Positions 35,414 to 44,766 of a stretch of 64,000 nucleotides of DNA are shown here, in pieces. The position numbers and the translations under genes were made by a program. Positions within the stretch are counted from its first letter, which is position 1, and the number at the start of each line of letters is the position of its first letter. Source of the DNA: Winogradskyella sp. MH6 (lineage in GTDB: Bacteria; Bacteroidota; Bacteroidia; Flavobacteriales; Flavobacteriaceae); contig NZ_CP094494.1 in assembly GCF_022810765.1 (NCBI RefSeq), positions 496,001 through 560,000 on the forward strand, written 5' to 3'. A model generated the notes under the pieces. That model saw nothing but the letters and a program-made list of their open reading frames with translations, ran no database searches and had not been told where the DNA came from.

Positions 35414-36166
35414 GTATTTTTTAATGGCCTCTTGAATTTTTTCAATACGGTTTTCTGGATCTGGGTGTGTGCTTTGAAACTCTGGAACACGATTGGGGCC
35501 AGCTGCCGCTTTAAGTATTTCCATAACTCCAATCATTTCTACTGGGTTGTAACCTGCATCAATCATAAATTTTACACCAAGCTCATCACTTTCCAACTCA
35601 TCTCCCCTTCCATTTTTAAGCAATTGACCTTGTCCCATTTGCTGAGCAACTCCTCCCATATCTATAGCAGAACTTCCCATAATTAATGTTTGCCAATATT
35701 TAGAATTAGTAATTCTTTCATTTGAGTGTTTTCCTAAAACATGACCTATTTCATGACCCAAAACTCCGGCTAATTGATCTTCATTTTCTAGTTTAGAAAA
35801 TAATGCATAAGTAATGAATATTTGACCACCTGGCAAAGCAAAGGCATTAATGGTATTTTCATCTGCAAGCAAATGAAACTCGTACTGGTAAGGAGTTTTC
35901 TTTGCAATACTACTATTTACCAATTTATTGCCAACTTGATCTACAATAGCCTGATATTGGTTGTTTGGATACAATCCACCATGTTGTTGCGCCATACCAG
36001 GCGCACTCTGCAAACCTATGGCTATTTCTTCTTCAGGTGATAAGGAAATCGCTTGTTTTTTTCCTGTATAGGGATTAATTTCTTCCTGACTACATTTTCT
36101 CAAATAAGCAAATGCTGCAATGGCTATGAATATAAAAATCCTAACTTTAAAATTACCTCTTCTCAT
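35399..36166 (-). CDS. M48 family zinc metalloprotease
   Basis: 255 residues, membrane-associated or periplasmic Zn peptidase of the BepA/LoiP/Oma1 type. An N-terminal hydrophobic segment (9-22) precedes the mature domain. Zinc site HEIGH at 138-142 (LGHEIGHVLGKHSNE), third ligand glutamate in GDELESDELGVKFM near 195, and the conserved THPDPENRIEKI near the C-terminus. It likely helps turn over outer-membrane or misfolded envelope proteins; this is family inference. Monocistronic. Confidence 0.9.
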   Translation of the reverse strand: MRRGNFKVRIFIFIAIAAFAYLRKCSQEEINPYTGKKQAISLSPEEEIAIGLQSAPGMAQQHGGLYPNNQYQAIVDQVGNKLVNSSIAKKTPYQYEFHLLADENTINAFALPGGQIFITYALFSKLENEDQLAGVLGHEIGHVLGKHSNERITNSKYWQTLIMGSSAIDMGGVAQQMGQGQLLKNGRGDELESDELGVKFMIDAGYNPVEMIGVMEILKAAAGPNRVPEFQSTHPDPENRIEKIQEAIKKYKNAS

Positions 36167-36282
36167 AATGATGGTCTTAGTATGCTAAATTTACAAAAGT
36201 TTGACACATAATTTCCAAAAAAGTCATTGCTGGTGATTTCAAATTTTCAAAAACATTAATTTTACATAGCTAAAAAATTAAG

Positions 36283-36708
36283 ATGAACTACAGTTTTAAA
36301 ATATTACCAAATTCTGAATTAGAGTCTATAGTACCTTTAGTTTTTGATCTAAACCAAGGTAAAGTTGATAAATCTGTTTTATCATCACGATTTAACGAAA
36401 TGAAGAATCAAAACTATGAATGCGCTGTTATAACAAATAACAAAGAAATTGTTGGTGTTACAGGCCTGTGGTTTTGCACAAGACATTATTCAGGAAAATC
36501 TGTAGAAATTGACCATGTTTATATAAAACCAGACCATAGAAATAAAGGTCTAGGTAAGCAGTTTATGACTTGGATTCATACTTACTGTAAGAAAAAAGGT
36601 TTTGAATCTATTGAACTAAACACTTATGTTCAGAATCATCCTTCACATAAATTTTATTATAATGAAGGCTTTAAAATTTTAGGCTATCACTTCCTAAAAA
36701 GGATTTAA
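36283..36708 (+). CDS. GNAT family N-acetyltransferase
   Basis: 141 residues forming one GNAT domain: VAVI-like central strands (YECAVITNNKEIVGVTGLWF), VEIDHVYIKPDHRNKGLGKQ with the acetyl-CoA-binding RxxGxG loop, and IELNTYVQNHPSHKFYYNEGF. Transfers acetyl from acetyl-CoA to an unknown amine. Its stop is 1 nt from the stop of pepE on the other strand, with no hairpin between them. Confidence 0.86.
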   Translation: MNYSFKILPNSELESIVPLVFDLNQGKVDKSVLSSRFNEMKNQNYECAVITNNKEIVGVTGLWFCTRHYSGKSVEIDHVYIKPDHRNKGLGKQFMTWIHTYCKKKGFESIELNTYVQNHPSHKFYYNEGFKILGYHFLKRI

Positions 36709-36709
36709 A

Positions 36710-37417
36710 TTATTTTAAAAAACTCAAATCAGAATTCGTTGGCACTTCATAAGGTTCCTTTCCATATTCAAAAATTCTGGCATCTAAATTACCCTTTAGC
36801 GTTAAGCTATCTCCTTTCACCTCTACCCAACTTCCTTCTCTAAGACCAATAACTGGTTGCGTGTTAAATGCATGAAACTCTTTAATACGTGTTTCTCTGG
36901 TTTCTCCCATGTGAGTGCTTGTAGGATCTGGATCTAAATAGTGCGGATTAATATTAAATGGCACCAAACCTAAAGTCTTAAAACTTGGAGGATAAACAAT
37001 AGGCATGTCGTTTGTAGTGTTCATTGTTAATCCACAGATGTTGCTTCCTGCACTTGTGCCCAAATAAGGTGTTCCATTATTTACAACCTCTTTTATTGAA
37101 GATAATACATCATTTTTATATAACTGATTGACCAAAACAAACGTATTTCCTCCACCTGTAAAAATACCTTCAGCCTCTTTAATGGCTTTCTTAGGATCAT
37201 CAAATGTATGGATACCTTTTACTGTCTTACCAATTTTTTTAAAGGGCTCTGCTACCTTAGCGGTATAATCATCGTGCGATATACCTCCTGGTCTTGCATA
37301 AGGAATAAATAATATCTCATTTGCAGATTCAAAGTGACCTTTCAACTTTTCTAAAAGATATTCTAAAGGACCACTTCCGTGAACTGTTGATGTACTTGCT
37401 ATTATAATTGATTTCAT
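36710..37417 (-). CDS. pepE: dipeptidase E (aspartyl dipeptidase), family S51
   Basis: 235 residues, cytosolic peptidase cleaving Asp-X dipeptides. The catalytic serine is in PYLGTSAGSNICG near residue 120, the His in FNINPHYLDP near 157, and GIFTGGGNTFVLVNQL gives the preceding conserved glycine-rich turn. Length matches E. coli PepE (229). A full -7 element ends only 4 nt before its ATG. Confidence 0.92.
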   Translation of the reverse strand: MKSIIIASTSTVHGSGPLEYLLEKLKGHFESANEILFIPYARPGGISHDDYTAKVAEPFKKIGKTVKGIHTFDDPKKAIKEAEGIFTGGGNTFVLVNQLYKNDVLSSIKEVVNNGTPYLGTSAGSNICGLTMNTTNDMPIVYPPSFKTLGLVPFNINPHYLDPDPTSTHMGETRETRIKEFHAFNTQPVIGLREGSWVEVKGDSLTLKGNLDARIFEYGKEPYEVPTNSDLSFLK

Positions 37418-37421
37418 ATTA

Positions 37422-37429
37422 CAAATTTA
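37422..37429 (-). promoter_or_regulatory. -7 promoter element abutting the pepE start
   Basis: Minus strand TAAATTTG, full TAnnTTTG match, separated from the pepE ATG by 4 nt, which predicts a transcript starting at or near the start codon. Confidence 0.4.
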
Positions 37430-37544
37430 TGATTTAAAGTTTTAATAAATAAAACAGTACCTCATCACTTTAACAAAGATTTATTAAGCCTTTTTTATGA
37501 AAATTGATGAATAAGCACGAACTTTATATATCAATACCACCAAC

Positions 37545-38360
37545 ATGAAACACATACTAATTATAATAAGTTGTTTTTTAACTCTTTCAATCTATGGGCA
37601 AGATGTTGAAAGGATTTCGGTAAACGGAAGAATTTCGGTTGCATCCGAGGATAAAGAAGGAGTCACTGTCTTTAACACAACAACCAATAAAGGCACAATC
37701 ACAGATGAAAATGGTGAATTTACCGCTATGGTAACTCTAAATGATGTTTTAGAATTTAGCGCCATTCAGTTTAAAGATTTTAAAGTTACCATAACTGAAG
37801 ACATTATTAAATCAAAAAAATTGACCGTTATTCTTGTTGAAGAAGTCAATAAACTAGACGAAGTAGTTATTTTACCTTTTGGCTTAACTGGTAACATTAA
37901 TGTCGACTTAGAAAATGTTAGAACCTACAATGTAAGTTTAGATTATGTATATCTTGGCTTAGACAACATTGAAGATTTTGAATTCTCTGCCGATTATAAA
38001 ACAAAAGCAGACAATTTAGCATTTAATGAAAACAATCCTCATGTAGGCAACATGCTCAACATTGTTAATCTTGCCGGATTTATTGTAAGTCAAGTAGTAG
38101 ACATTGAGAAAGACAATAAAACCAATGCAGAAAAAGCTATTAACAAAACACCTTTTAAAGAGGCGTTAGATAAATACAGTGTTAACTACATTCACAATAA
38201 TTTCGACATTCCATTAGAGCAAGTAGACGCTTTTATAGATTACATCGAAAACGAAGGCATTGATGAAGATTTATTAGCCGAAGATAAGGAAATGCAGTTT
38301 TTAGAACGTATAACGCAACTAAGTAAATCTTTCCTTAAAGATAAAAGTGAAAAAGACTAA
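37545..38360 (+). CDS. secreted carboxypeptidase-regulatory-like domain protein 1
   Basis: 271 residues: signal peptide (1-19, ending IYGQ), a CarboxypepD_reg-like beta-sandwich (about 22-105) with ERISVNGRISVASEDKEGVTV, TTNKGTITDENGEFTAMV and LVEEVNKLDEVVILP, then a 160-residue tail of no known family. The N-terminal domain is the same as in TonB-dependent receptor plugs, but no barrel follows. It overlaps the paralogous next gene by 14 nt. Likely envelope-located; function unknown. Confidence 0.78.
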   Translation: MKHILIIISCFLTLSIYGQDVERISVNGRISVASEDKEGVTVFNTTTNKGTITDENGEFTAMVTLNDVLEFSAIQFKDFKVTITEDIIKSKKLTVILVEEVNKLDEVVILPFGLTGNINVDLENVRTYNVSLDYVYLGLDNIEDFEFSADYKTKADNLAFNENNPHVGNMLNIVNLAGFIVSQVVDIEKDNKTNAEKAINKTPFKEALDKYSVNYIHNNFDIPLEQVDAFIDYIENEGIDEDLLAEDKEMQFLERITQLSKSFLKDKSEKD

Positions 38361-39144
38361 GCTCTTATTTAGTCTTGTAGCATCATTGTTTGCTTTCTTG
38401 TTGCAAGCCCAACGATCAGAAATTAAAGGCAAGCTCATTGCCAGTGATGATGTTGAAGGTATTCATATATTAAACAAAACGGCATCAAAATTTACCATAT
38501 CTAATGATAAAGGTGAATTTACAATTGTAGCCAAAGCAACAGACACCTTATTTATTTCTAGCTTAGTTTATGAGAATAAAGAAATCATAATTACAGAAGA
38601 GCAAGAAAGTTCAAACTCTATCGAAATTAAATTAGAAGAAAAAGTAAGCGAATTAGACAAAGTTGTTGTTGGCAAAATACTAACAGGAAGCTTACAATCT
38701 GATTTAGAAAACTCGGATGCTAAAACCGAAATTAATTTCTACGACCTTGGCATACCAGGCAATACTAAACTACCACTTACTCAAAACGAAAAAAAACTAC
38801 ACGATGCAGATGGTGGTTCTTGGGGACACATAGGTCTTGGTTTTGGTGTTAATTTTCATAAACTACTCAATAAAATAAGTGGCAGAACCAAAAAACTGAA
38901 AGATATTGTTGAGTTAGATGACAGAGACAAATGTATTAATAGACTCAGAATTGATTACGAATCAATTCTATTTGAAAACGACACACTCGCCAAAAACCTA
39001 AGAAACGAGTATTTTTTGTTCTCTCAAGAAGATGAAAACTTTCTCAGCTTATGCAAAGAAGACAATGACATTAAACTACTAGAATTTTTACAGCAAAAAT
39101 TAAAAGCTTACCGAGAAAACCTCAATAGTTCTAATAATGATTAA
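38347..39144 (+). CDS. secreted carboxypeptidase-regulatory-like domain protein 2
   Basis: 265 residues, paralogue of the preceding protein in its first 110 residues: signal peptide (1-21, ending LQAQ), QRSEIKGKLIASDDVEGIHI, ASKFTISNDKGEFTIVA and EEKVSELDKVVVGKIL. The C-terminal part differs and has no known family. The start is GTG at 38347 inside the upstream gene; no ATG fits the signal peptide. Coupled translation with gene 1 suggests the two proteins act together. Confidence 0.76.
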   Translation: MKKTKLLFSLVASLFAFLLQAQRSEIKGKLIASDDVEGIHILNKTASKFTISNDKGEFTIVAKATDTLFISSLVYENKEIIITEEQESSNSIEIKLEEKVSELDKVVVGKILTGSLQSDLENSDAKTEINFYDLGIPGNTKLPLTQNEKKLHDADGGSWGHIGLGFGVNFHKLLNKISGRTKKLKDIVELDDRDKCINRLRIDYESILFENDTLAKNLRNEYFLFSQEDENFLSLCKEDNDIKLLEFLQQKLKAYRENLNSSNND

Positions 39145-39189
39145 CTTTGGAATACTTTTTGGTTTTAGAAAAACAATTAGACATTACAC

Positions 39190-39696
39190 ATGAAATCGAT
39201 ATACCTTATTTTTATATTATTAGTAGGTTTAACACTAACCTCTAGCAATACCAAACACGATTATTACGTTAGCGTCACCAATATAGAATATGCCAAGGAG
39301 CAACAATCTGTTCAGATAATTAGTCAGGTTTTTATAGATGATTTTGAAACATTAATACGTCAACGTTACGACGAAACCATAACACTTGCCGAAGATGACG
39401 AACCAAAGATTGTAGATGAATACATGAAACGATATCTAGAAGACAAACTAAAAATTTCAATCAACGGCAAAGCTTATAATTTTAACTTTTTAGGCAAGGA
39501 ATATAAAGACGACATCACGTATTGCTATCTCGAAATAGAAAACATAAAAGACATAAAATCAATTAGCGTTGTCAATCGCATACTTTTTGATATTCTCCCA
39601 GAACAACAAAATATAGTAAGGCTAAAACTATTAAACAAAAACAAGAGTTTTTTACTCATCCCTGAGAATGATGAGTGCATGTTAAACTTTAACTAA
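39190..39696 (+). CDS. DUF6702 family secreted protein
   Basis: 168 residues with a signal peptide (1-19) and the DUF6702 pattern: HDYYVSVTNIEYAKEQQSVQI, SQVFIDDFETLIRQRY, ISINGKAYNFNFLGKEYKDD and NRILFDILPEQQNIVRL. The family is common in Flavobacteriia next to M1-type peptidase genes, as here (64 nt upstream). Role unknown. Signal and context suggest an envelope location. Confidence 0.78.
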   Translation: MKSIYLIFILLVGLTLTSSNTKHDYYVSVTNIEYAKEQQSVQIISQVFIDDFETLIRQRYDETITLAEDDEPKIVDEYMKRYLEDKLKISINGKAYNFNFLGKEYKDDITYCYLEIENIKDIKSISVVNRILFDILPEQQNIVRLKLLNKNKSFLLIPENDECMLNFN

Positions 39697-39760
39697 AAAT
39701 TCTGTTAAAACGCCTTAATTTCTCTATTTTCGGAATCATTTTTAAATAACACTAATTGTA

Positions 39761-42058
39761 ATGAAATTTTTCAAGTACTTCTTTGGTGCTATGCTTTTTG
39801 TTTCGGCAAGTACTTTTGCACAAAACGACATTAAGCCAGAGCGCAAACCTGGTCACACTAACCAAAACAAATTCAAACAGTTATATGATGAATTTGCAAC
39901 TCCAAACATGTTTAGAACCGGTTCTGGAGCACCTGGTCCTGCTTACTACCAACAACAAGCAGACTACAAAATGGATATAGAAATAGATGATGTTAATGCC
40001 AAACTGTATGGTAACGAAACTATTACTTACACCAACAATTCTCCAGACGAGCTTACATACCTTTGGGTACAATTAGACCAAAACATGAGAGCTAAGGATT
40101 CTAAAACACCTTTAATCAACAGCTCAGGTATTGGTCCTGCAACTTCAGCTTCTAGAGCTGCAAAAACATATCTTAACGAACCTTTTGATGGAGGTTTCAA
40201 TATAGAACATGTAAAGGATGTTAATGGTAAAGATTTACCTCACACCATCAATCGCACCATGATGCGTATAGAATTACCAAAACCAATGAAAACTGGAGAT
40301 CAATTTTCATTCAAAATAAAATGGTGGTACAACATTAACGACCACGTTAAAGATGGCGGACGCTCTGGTTACGAATACTTTGAAGAAAATGACAACAGAA
40401 TCTATGTTATGGCACAGTTTTATCCACGTATGGCTGTATATAATGATGTAGAAGGTTGGCAAAATTCTCAATTTTGGGGAAGAGATGAGTTTGCATTACC
40501 ATTCGGTGATTTTGATGTAAATATTACCGTGCCTGCAGACCATATCTTAGACGGTACAGGTTATTTAACCAACAGAGAAGAAGTCTTTACAAAAGGTATG
40601 ATGAAACGTTACAATCAGGCAAAAAAGTCTTTTGACAAACCTGTAATGATTGTAACTGAAGACGAAGCTCGTAAAACTGAAAAAACGAAGAGTAACAAGA
40701 AAAAAACATGGAAGCTTTCTGCACAAATGGTTAGAGATTTTGGCTTCGCCACATCTCGTAAATTCATTTGGGATATGATGGCCGTAAAAATTGGAGACAA
40801 AGATGTAATGGCTGTTTCCTTATACTCTAAAGAAGGAAATCCGCTTTGGGAGCAATGGTCTACAAGAACCGTAGCGAGTACATTAAAGTCTTACTCTCGT
40901 ATGACTTTTGATTACCCTTACCACAAAGCTATCTCTGTACACGCACCAATGGGAATGGAGTACCCAATGATTTGTTACAATTTTGGACGCCCTGACGAAA
41001 ACGGCAACTATTCTGATAGAACGAAGTACGGAATGATAAGCGTTATCATTCATGAAGTTGGGCACAACTTCTTCCCTATGATTGTAAATAGCGATGAGCG
41101 TCAATGGACATGGATGGACGAAGGTTTAAACACATTTGTTCAGTATGTAGCAGAGCAAGATTTTGGTGAGTGGAATCCAACGGCTTTATCTCCTGGACAC
41201 GACAAATATCCTTCACGTAGAGGACCTGCTCAAAATATCGTAAGATATATGGGAGGTGACCAAGATTTTATTGCACCTATCATGACCAAAGGATTAAATA
41301 CATATCAATTTGGAAGCAATGCCTATAGCAAACCTGCAACAGGTTTAAATATACTTCGTGAAACGATTATGGGACGTGATTTATTTGATTATTCATTTAG
41401 AGAATATGCTAGACGCTGGATGTTTAAACACCCAACACCTGAAGACTTTTTTAGAACTATGGAAGATGCCTCTGCTGTAGATTTAGATTGGTTCTGGAGA
41501 GGTTGGTTTTATACTACTGACTATACAGATATAGGTGTAAAAGAAGTTAAGAAATTTGCCGTAACAAACAATCCTAATGAAAACGGAAGAAAGTTAGCTG
41601 AGCGTTACAACATGGATCCTAATGCACTAGTATACTTTATTGGCGAAGGTGATGAAGGCTATGAAGATGCTGTAAAAAATGGTAAGTCTGTAGAAGATCT
41701 TCCAACAGTGAAAGAATATATTATGGATAATTTCACTGCAGAAGAACAAAAGAACATGAAAAAATCACCAAAGTATTTCTATCAAGTAACTTTTGACAAA
41801 CCTGGTGGATTAGTAATGCCTTTAATAGTGGAATATGAATATTCAGATGGTTCAAAGGAAAAAATAACCTATCCTGCACAAATATGGAGATACAATGACA
41901 AAGAAGTGAGCAGAGCTGTAGCAACAGATAAAGAAATTGTTTCAATAACTGTAGATCCAGACTTAGAAACTGCGGATATCGACACATCAAATAACTCTTG
42001 GCCAAGAGAAACTAAAGAAAGTGATTTCGACAAGTTTAAGAACAAAATAAAAGATTAA
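39761..42058 (+). CDS. M1 family metallopeptidase
   Basis: 765 residues, exported (signal peptide 1-20, ending TFAQ). An N-terminal beta-domain leads to the gluzincin catalytic domain with HEVGH at 431-435 and the third zinc ligand Glu454 in WTWMDEGLNTF. The exopeptidase GxMEN motif is modified to HAPMGMEYPMICY (GMEY), so the substrate preference may differ from classic aminopeptidase N. A C-terminal domain continues to residue 765. Follows the DUF6702 gene. A terminator hairpin comes after. Confidence 0.9.
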   Translation: MKFFKYFFGAMLFVSASTFAQNDIKPERKPGHTNQNKFKQLYDEFATPNMFRTGSGAPGPAYYQQQADYKMDIEIDDVNAKLYGNETITYTNNSPDELTYLWVQLDQNMRAKDSKTPLINSSGIGPATSASRAAKTYLNEPFDGGFNIEHVKDVNGKDLPHTINRTMMRIELPKPMKTGDQFSFKIKWWYNINDHVKDGGRSGYEYFEENDNRIYVMAQFYPRMAVYNDVEGWQNSQFWGRDEFALPFGDFDVNITVPADHILDGTGYLTNREEVFTKGMMKRYNQAKKSFDKPVMIVTEDEARKTEKTKSNKKKTWKLSAQMVRDFGFATSRKFIWDMMAVKIGDKDVMAVSLYSKEGNPLWEQWSTRTVASTLKSYSRMTFDYPYHKAISVHAPMGMEYPMICYNFGRPDENGNYSDRTKYGMISVIIHEVGHNFFPMIVNSDERQWTWMDEGLNTFVQYVAEQDFGEWNPTALSPGHDKYPSRRGPAQNIVRYMGGDQDFIAPIMTKGLNTYQFGSNAYSKPATGLNILRETIMGRDLFDYSFREYARRWMFKHPTPEDFFRTMEDASAVDLDWFWRGWFYTTDYTDIGVKEVKKFAVTNNPNENGRKLAERYNMDPNALVYFIGEGDEGYEDAVKNGKSVEDLPTVKEYIMDNFTAEEQKNMKKSPKYFYQVTFDKPGGLVMPLIVEYEYSDGSKEKITYPAQIWRYNDKEVSRAVATDKEIVSITVDPDLETADIDTSNNSWPRETKESDFDKFKNKIKD

Positions 42059-42077
42059 GAAAAATTTATTTAAAATT

Positions 42078-42107
42078 AAAGCCGACTTTAACGAGTCGGC
42101 TTTTTTT
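42078..42107 (+). terminator. terminator after the M1 peptidase gene
   Basis: AAAGCCGACT / AGTCGGCTTT stem (10 bp, loop TTAACG) followed by TTTT, 19 nt past the stop codon. Confidence 0.8.
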
Positions 42108-42124
42108 ATTACATAAAGTCACTC

Positions 42125-42132
42125 TATATTTG
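42125..42132 (+). promoter_or_regulatory. -7 promoter element abutting the tatA start
   Basis: TATATTTG, full TAnnTTTG match, ending 4 nt before the GTG start at 42137. Confidence 0.45.
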
Positions 42133-42136
42133 CATC

Positions 42137-42427
42137 GTGATACAATTAGCAACATTATTATTTATCGGAGGAACCGAAATTGTTTTTATACTATTCATTG
42201 TAGTATTGGTTTTTGGTGCAGATAAATTACCTGAAATTGCAAGAGGTTTGGGAAAAGGTATGCGTACTTTAAAAGATGCTACCAACGATATAAAGCATGA
42301 AGTTACAAAAAGCGCTAAAGAAAGCAATATCATAGATACTGATGCTGCAAAAGAGATTCAACAAGAAATTAATAAGGTAAAAGACGATCTTGAAGACTTT
42401 ACCGGCTCTGTAAAAAGAAAAATGTAA
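42137..42427 (+). CDS. tatA: twin-arginine translocase subunit TatA/TatE
   Basis: 96 residues: one short transmembrane helix (about 12-28, IVFILFIVVLVFG), the glycine hinge, then the amphipathic helix FGADKLPEIARGLGKGMRTL and a charged cytoplasmic tail. It oligomerises to move folded proteins across the inner membrane with TatC, which is not in the window. The start is GTG at 42137; no in-frame ATG fits the membrane helix. The promoter element directly abuts it. Confidence 0.9.
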   Translation: MIQLATLLFIGGTEIVFILFIVVLVFGADKLPEIARGLGKGMRTLKDATNDIKHEVTKSAKESNIIDTDAAKEIQQEINKVKDDLEDFTGSVKRKM

Positions 42428-42543
42428 AGTACAATATTCTTTATTTTTACATTAATTTTTTAACACATCTTCATTATTTAATCTATTTTTTGAAGAATTA
42501 TTTAATATATTTAGACAATTACTAACCGTCTAAATCATATCAA

Positions 42544-44043
42544 ATGAAAAGAAACTTTTTCAAACTATTACTATTAGTAGTAATGGTATTGGTATCATGT
42601 TCTAAAGATGAAACCAATATTGAAAGCCAATCAGAAACTGTTCAATTTCCCAAAAACCCACTTACCATTGAACAAATTAATTCTAGAATTTCTGAAACCA
42701 TAGAAAATACAGGTGATTTCGATTGGAATGCCGTAGACGAGCATTTTTTATGGAGTGCTGTTGTTCATGGACAAAATGTGTTAACCATCGGTTATGGAAA
42801 TCCTGGTCAAAGCTTTAGCGAAACAGAAGATCCTGTTTTACAATCTAAAAAAAGCGCATTAATTAGTATTGTATTAAACACCGAAGCTGTTGAAAAAGAA
42901 GATTTAAAGTTGGTAGAGCACGAAATTATTAACGTAATAGATGTAGAAGTTACAAAAATTGAAACCATAATTGAATTGAGAAAGAGTGACTTTGTTCGCT
43001 ATCTAGAACCTAATGGCTACAATCTCTACTCAATTACAGCTAAAAGCAGTTCAGGTTGCGACAAAAACCCTGACACTATAAATTCAGCACATTACTCAAC
43101 TGTAAGCCCTAACAATGCACAGGTTTCATGGCATTTTAGTGAGCATAATATTCCTCAAGCATGGAATTATAGTACAGGATCTGGTGTAACCATTGGTCTT
43201 ATAGACACTGGCATTTCTGCATCTCAATATCTATTAAACTCATCTGGATTTAATGATGGAGCTTCAACAGGTCGATTTGTTCAGAAATACGGAACTTTTA
43301 TTGACTCTTCTTGGTGGTGGAGTAGCAACTATGATGGTCCACACGATAAATGCGGACATGGTACTGCAATGGGTTCTACAATGGCAGCTCCAAGAAACAA
43401 CGACGGAATGCCAGTTGGTGTAGCATATAATGCTAACCTCGTTGCTTATAGAGCTACGGAAGATGTTCTTTTAAACGATTACCACGAACGCAAAGGTGTA
43501 TCTATGGCACTAACACAATTAGGCAACAGAAGCGATGTTAAAATCATCTCCATGTCAATAGGTTATGTTTGGTCTATAGGTAATATTAAAGATGCTGTTA
43601 AATACGCATATAGTAAAGGAAAATTAATTTTTGCTGCAGGTGGAACTTCAACAAGCTTTACCAATGGCTTTGGAGTCATCTTCCCTGCAACAATGAGCGA
43701 AACGGTTGCGGTTACAGGTGTAGACGACGGATCTAATTATGAAAGATGTGATACATGCCATAGCGGAAGTAAAATAGACTTTACCATTATTATGGAAGGA
43801 GACAACAACACTAGCAAAGCACCTCCTGTTTTAGGGTTTAACACAGGTCAAAGAAGATATACTGGTGGCTCATCTGTAGCCACAGCAACAACAGCTGGTA
43901 TAGCTGCCTTAATTTGGTCTAGATATCCAAGTTGGTCTAGAACTCAGGTATTGAATAGATTGAAGCAATCGGCCGAATTCTATCCTAATAAAAATGGTAG
44001 TTTTGGCTATGGAAATATAGATGCTTTACAAGCCGTTCAATAG
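42544..44043 (+). CDS. S8 family subtilisin-like serine protease, lipoprotein
   Basis: 499 residues. A lipoprotein signal (VLVSC, Cys20) and a pro-region (about 20-185) precede a subtilase domain with catalytic Asp221 (IGLIDTGIS), His272 (CGHGTAMGSTMA) and Ser444 (GGSSVATATTAGIAAL, in the position of the usual GTSMA). The domain continues to the C-terminus without a Por sorting tail. It should act outside the inner membrane, anchored by lipid. Monocistronic, with a terminator shared with the next gene. Confidence 0.9.
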   Translation: MKRNFFKLLLLVVMVLVSCSKDETNIESQSETVQFPKNPLTIEQINSRISETIENTGDFDWNAVDEHFLWSAVVHGQNVLTIGYGNPGQSFSETEDPVLQSKKSALISIVLNTEAVEKEDLKLVEHEIINVIDVEVTKIETIIELRKSDFVRYLEPNGYNLYSITAKSSSGCDKNPDTINSAHYSTVSPNNAQVSWHFSEHNIPQAWNYSTGSGVTIGLIDTGISASQYLLNSSGFNDGASTGRFVQKYGTFIDSSWWWSSNYDGPHDKCGHGTAMGSTMAAPRNNDGMPVGVAYNANLVAYRATEDVLLNDYHERKGVSMALTQLGNRSDVKIISMSIGYVWSIGNIKDAVKYAYSKGKLIFAAGGTSTSFTNGFGVIFPATMSETVAVTGVDDGSNYERCDTCHSGSKIDFTIIMEGDNNTSKAPPVLGFNTGQRRYTGGSSVATATTAGIAALIWSRYPSWSRTQVLNRLKQSAEFYPNKNGSFGYGNIDALQAVQ

Positions 44044-44065
44044 CAATATAACCAATCAAAAACTG

Positions 44066-44099
44066 AAAAGAGCTTTGTGAATTAATACAAAGCTCTTTT
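44066..44099. terminator. bidirectional hairpin terminator
   Basis: Perfect 13-bp stem AAAAGAGCTTTGT / ACAAAGCTCTTTT, loop GAATTAAT. T-tract beyond. The O-methyltransferase stop codon begins at its edge (44100). Confidence 0.85.
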
Positions 44100-44741
44100 T
44101 TATTTCTTCCTACTAATTGTTAATCCGTCTCGTATTGGCAATATTACTGTTTCAATACGTTCGTCTTCCTTTAAAAGTGTATTATAGTCTAAAACAGCTT
44201 TTGTAGAAACATCTTTTTCGTTAAGTTCTTCTACGACTTTTCCATGCCATAACACGTTATCAGAAAGTATAATACCTCCTGAATTTAGCTTATCAATAAT
44301 TAAATGGAAATAATTGCTATAATTGGGTTTATCAGCATCAATAAAGACCAAATCAAATGAAGTATCTAAATCTGGTATAATGTCTAATGCGCTTCCTGTG
44401 TGTTGTATAATTTGAGATCCATATTCAGACATATCAAAATACTTACGCTGAAAATCATACAATTCTTCATTAATATCAATAGTATGAATAACTCCATCTT
44501 TTTGCAATCCTTCAGCTAAGCACAATGTAGCATAACCTGTAAAAGTTCCTAATTCTAAAATAGATTTTGGATTTACAAGTTTAGAAATCATACTCAGCAC
44601 TCTGCCTTGGTATGGACCACTGAGCATGATAGGTTGTAAAATTTTCTGATACGTTTCTCTTGTTAATTGTTGTAACAACTCTGGTTCTTGCTCAGAATGT
44701 GAAACAACATAATTGTCTAATGCCTCTGGCAAAAAATACAT
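44100..44741 (-). CDS. SAM-dependent O-methyltransferase
   Basis: 213 residues of the catechol-type O-methyltransferase family 3: ILELGTFTGYATLCLAEGL (SAM binding, about 62-80), FDLVFIDADKPNYSNYF (metal/catalytic Asp, near 137) and GGIILSDNVLWHGKVVEE. The family methylates catechol-like or hydroxy-aromatic acceptors with a divalent cation. It lies at the distal end of the kynurenine gene cluster (25 nt after the small membrane gene), but a link to that pathway is only positional. Confidence 0.88.
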   Translation of the reverse strand: MYFLPEALDNYVVSHSEQEPELLQQLTRETYQKILQPIMLSGPYQGRVLSMISKLVNPKSILELGTFTGYATLCLAEGLQKDGVIHTIDINEELYDFQRKYFDMSEYGSQIIQHTGSALDIIPDLDTSFDLVFIDADKPNYSNYFHLIIDKLNSGGIILSDNVLWHGKVVEELNEKDVSTKAVLDYNTLLKEDERIETVILPIRDGLTISRKK

Positions 44742-44766
44742 ATCAATAAAATTTAAAATTGAATTT

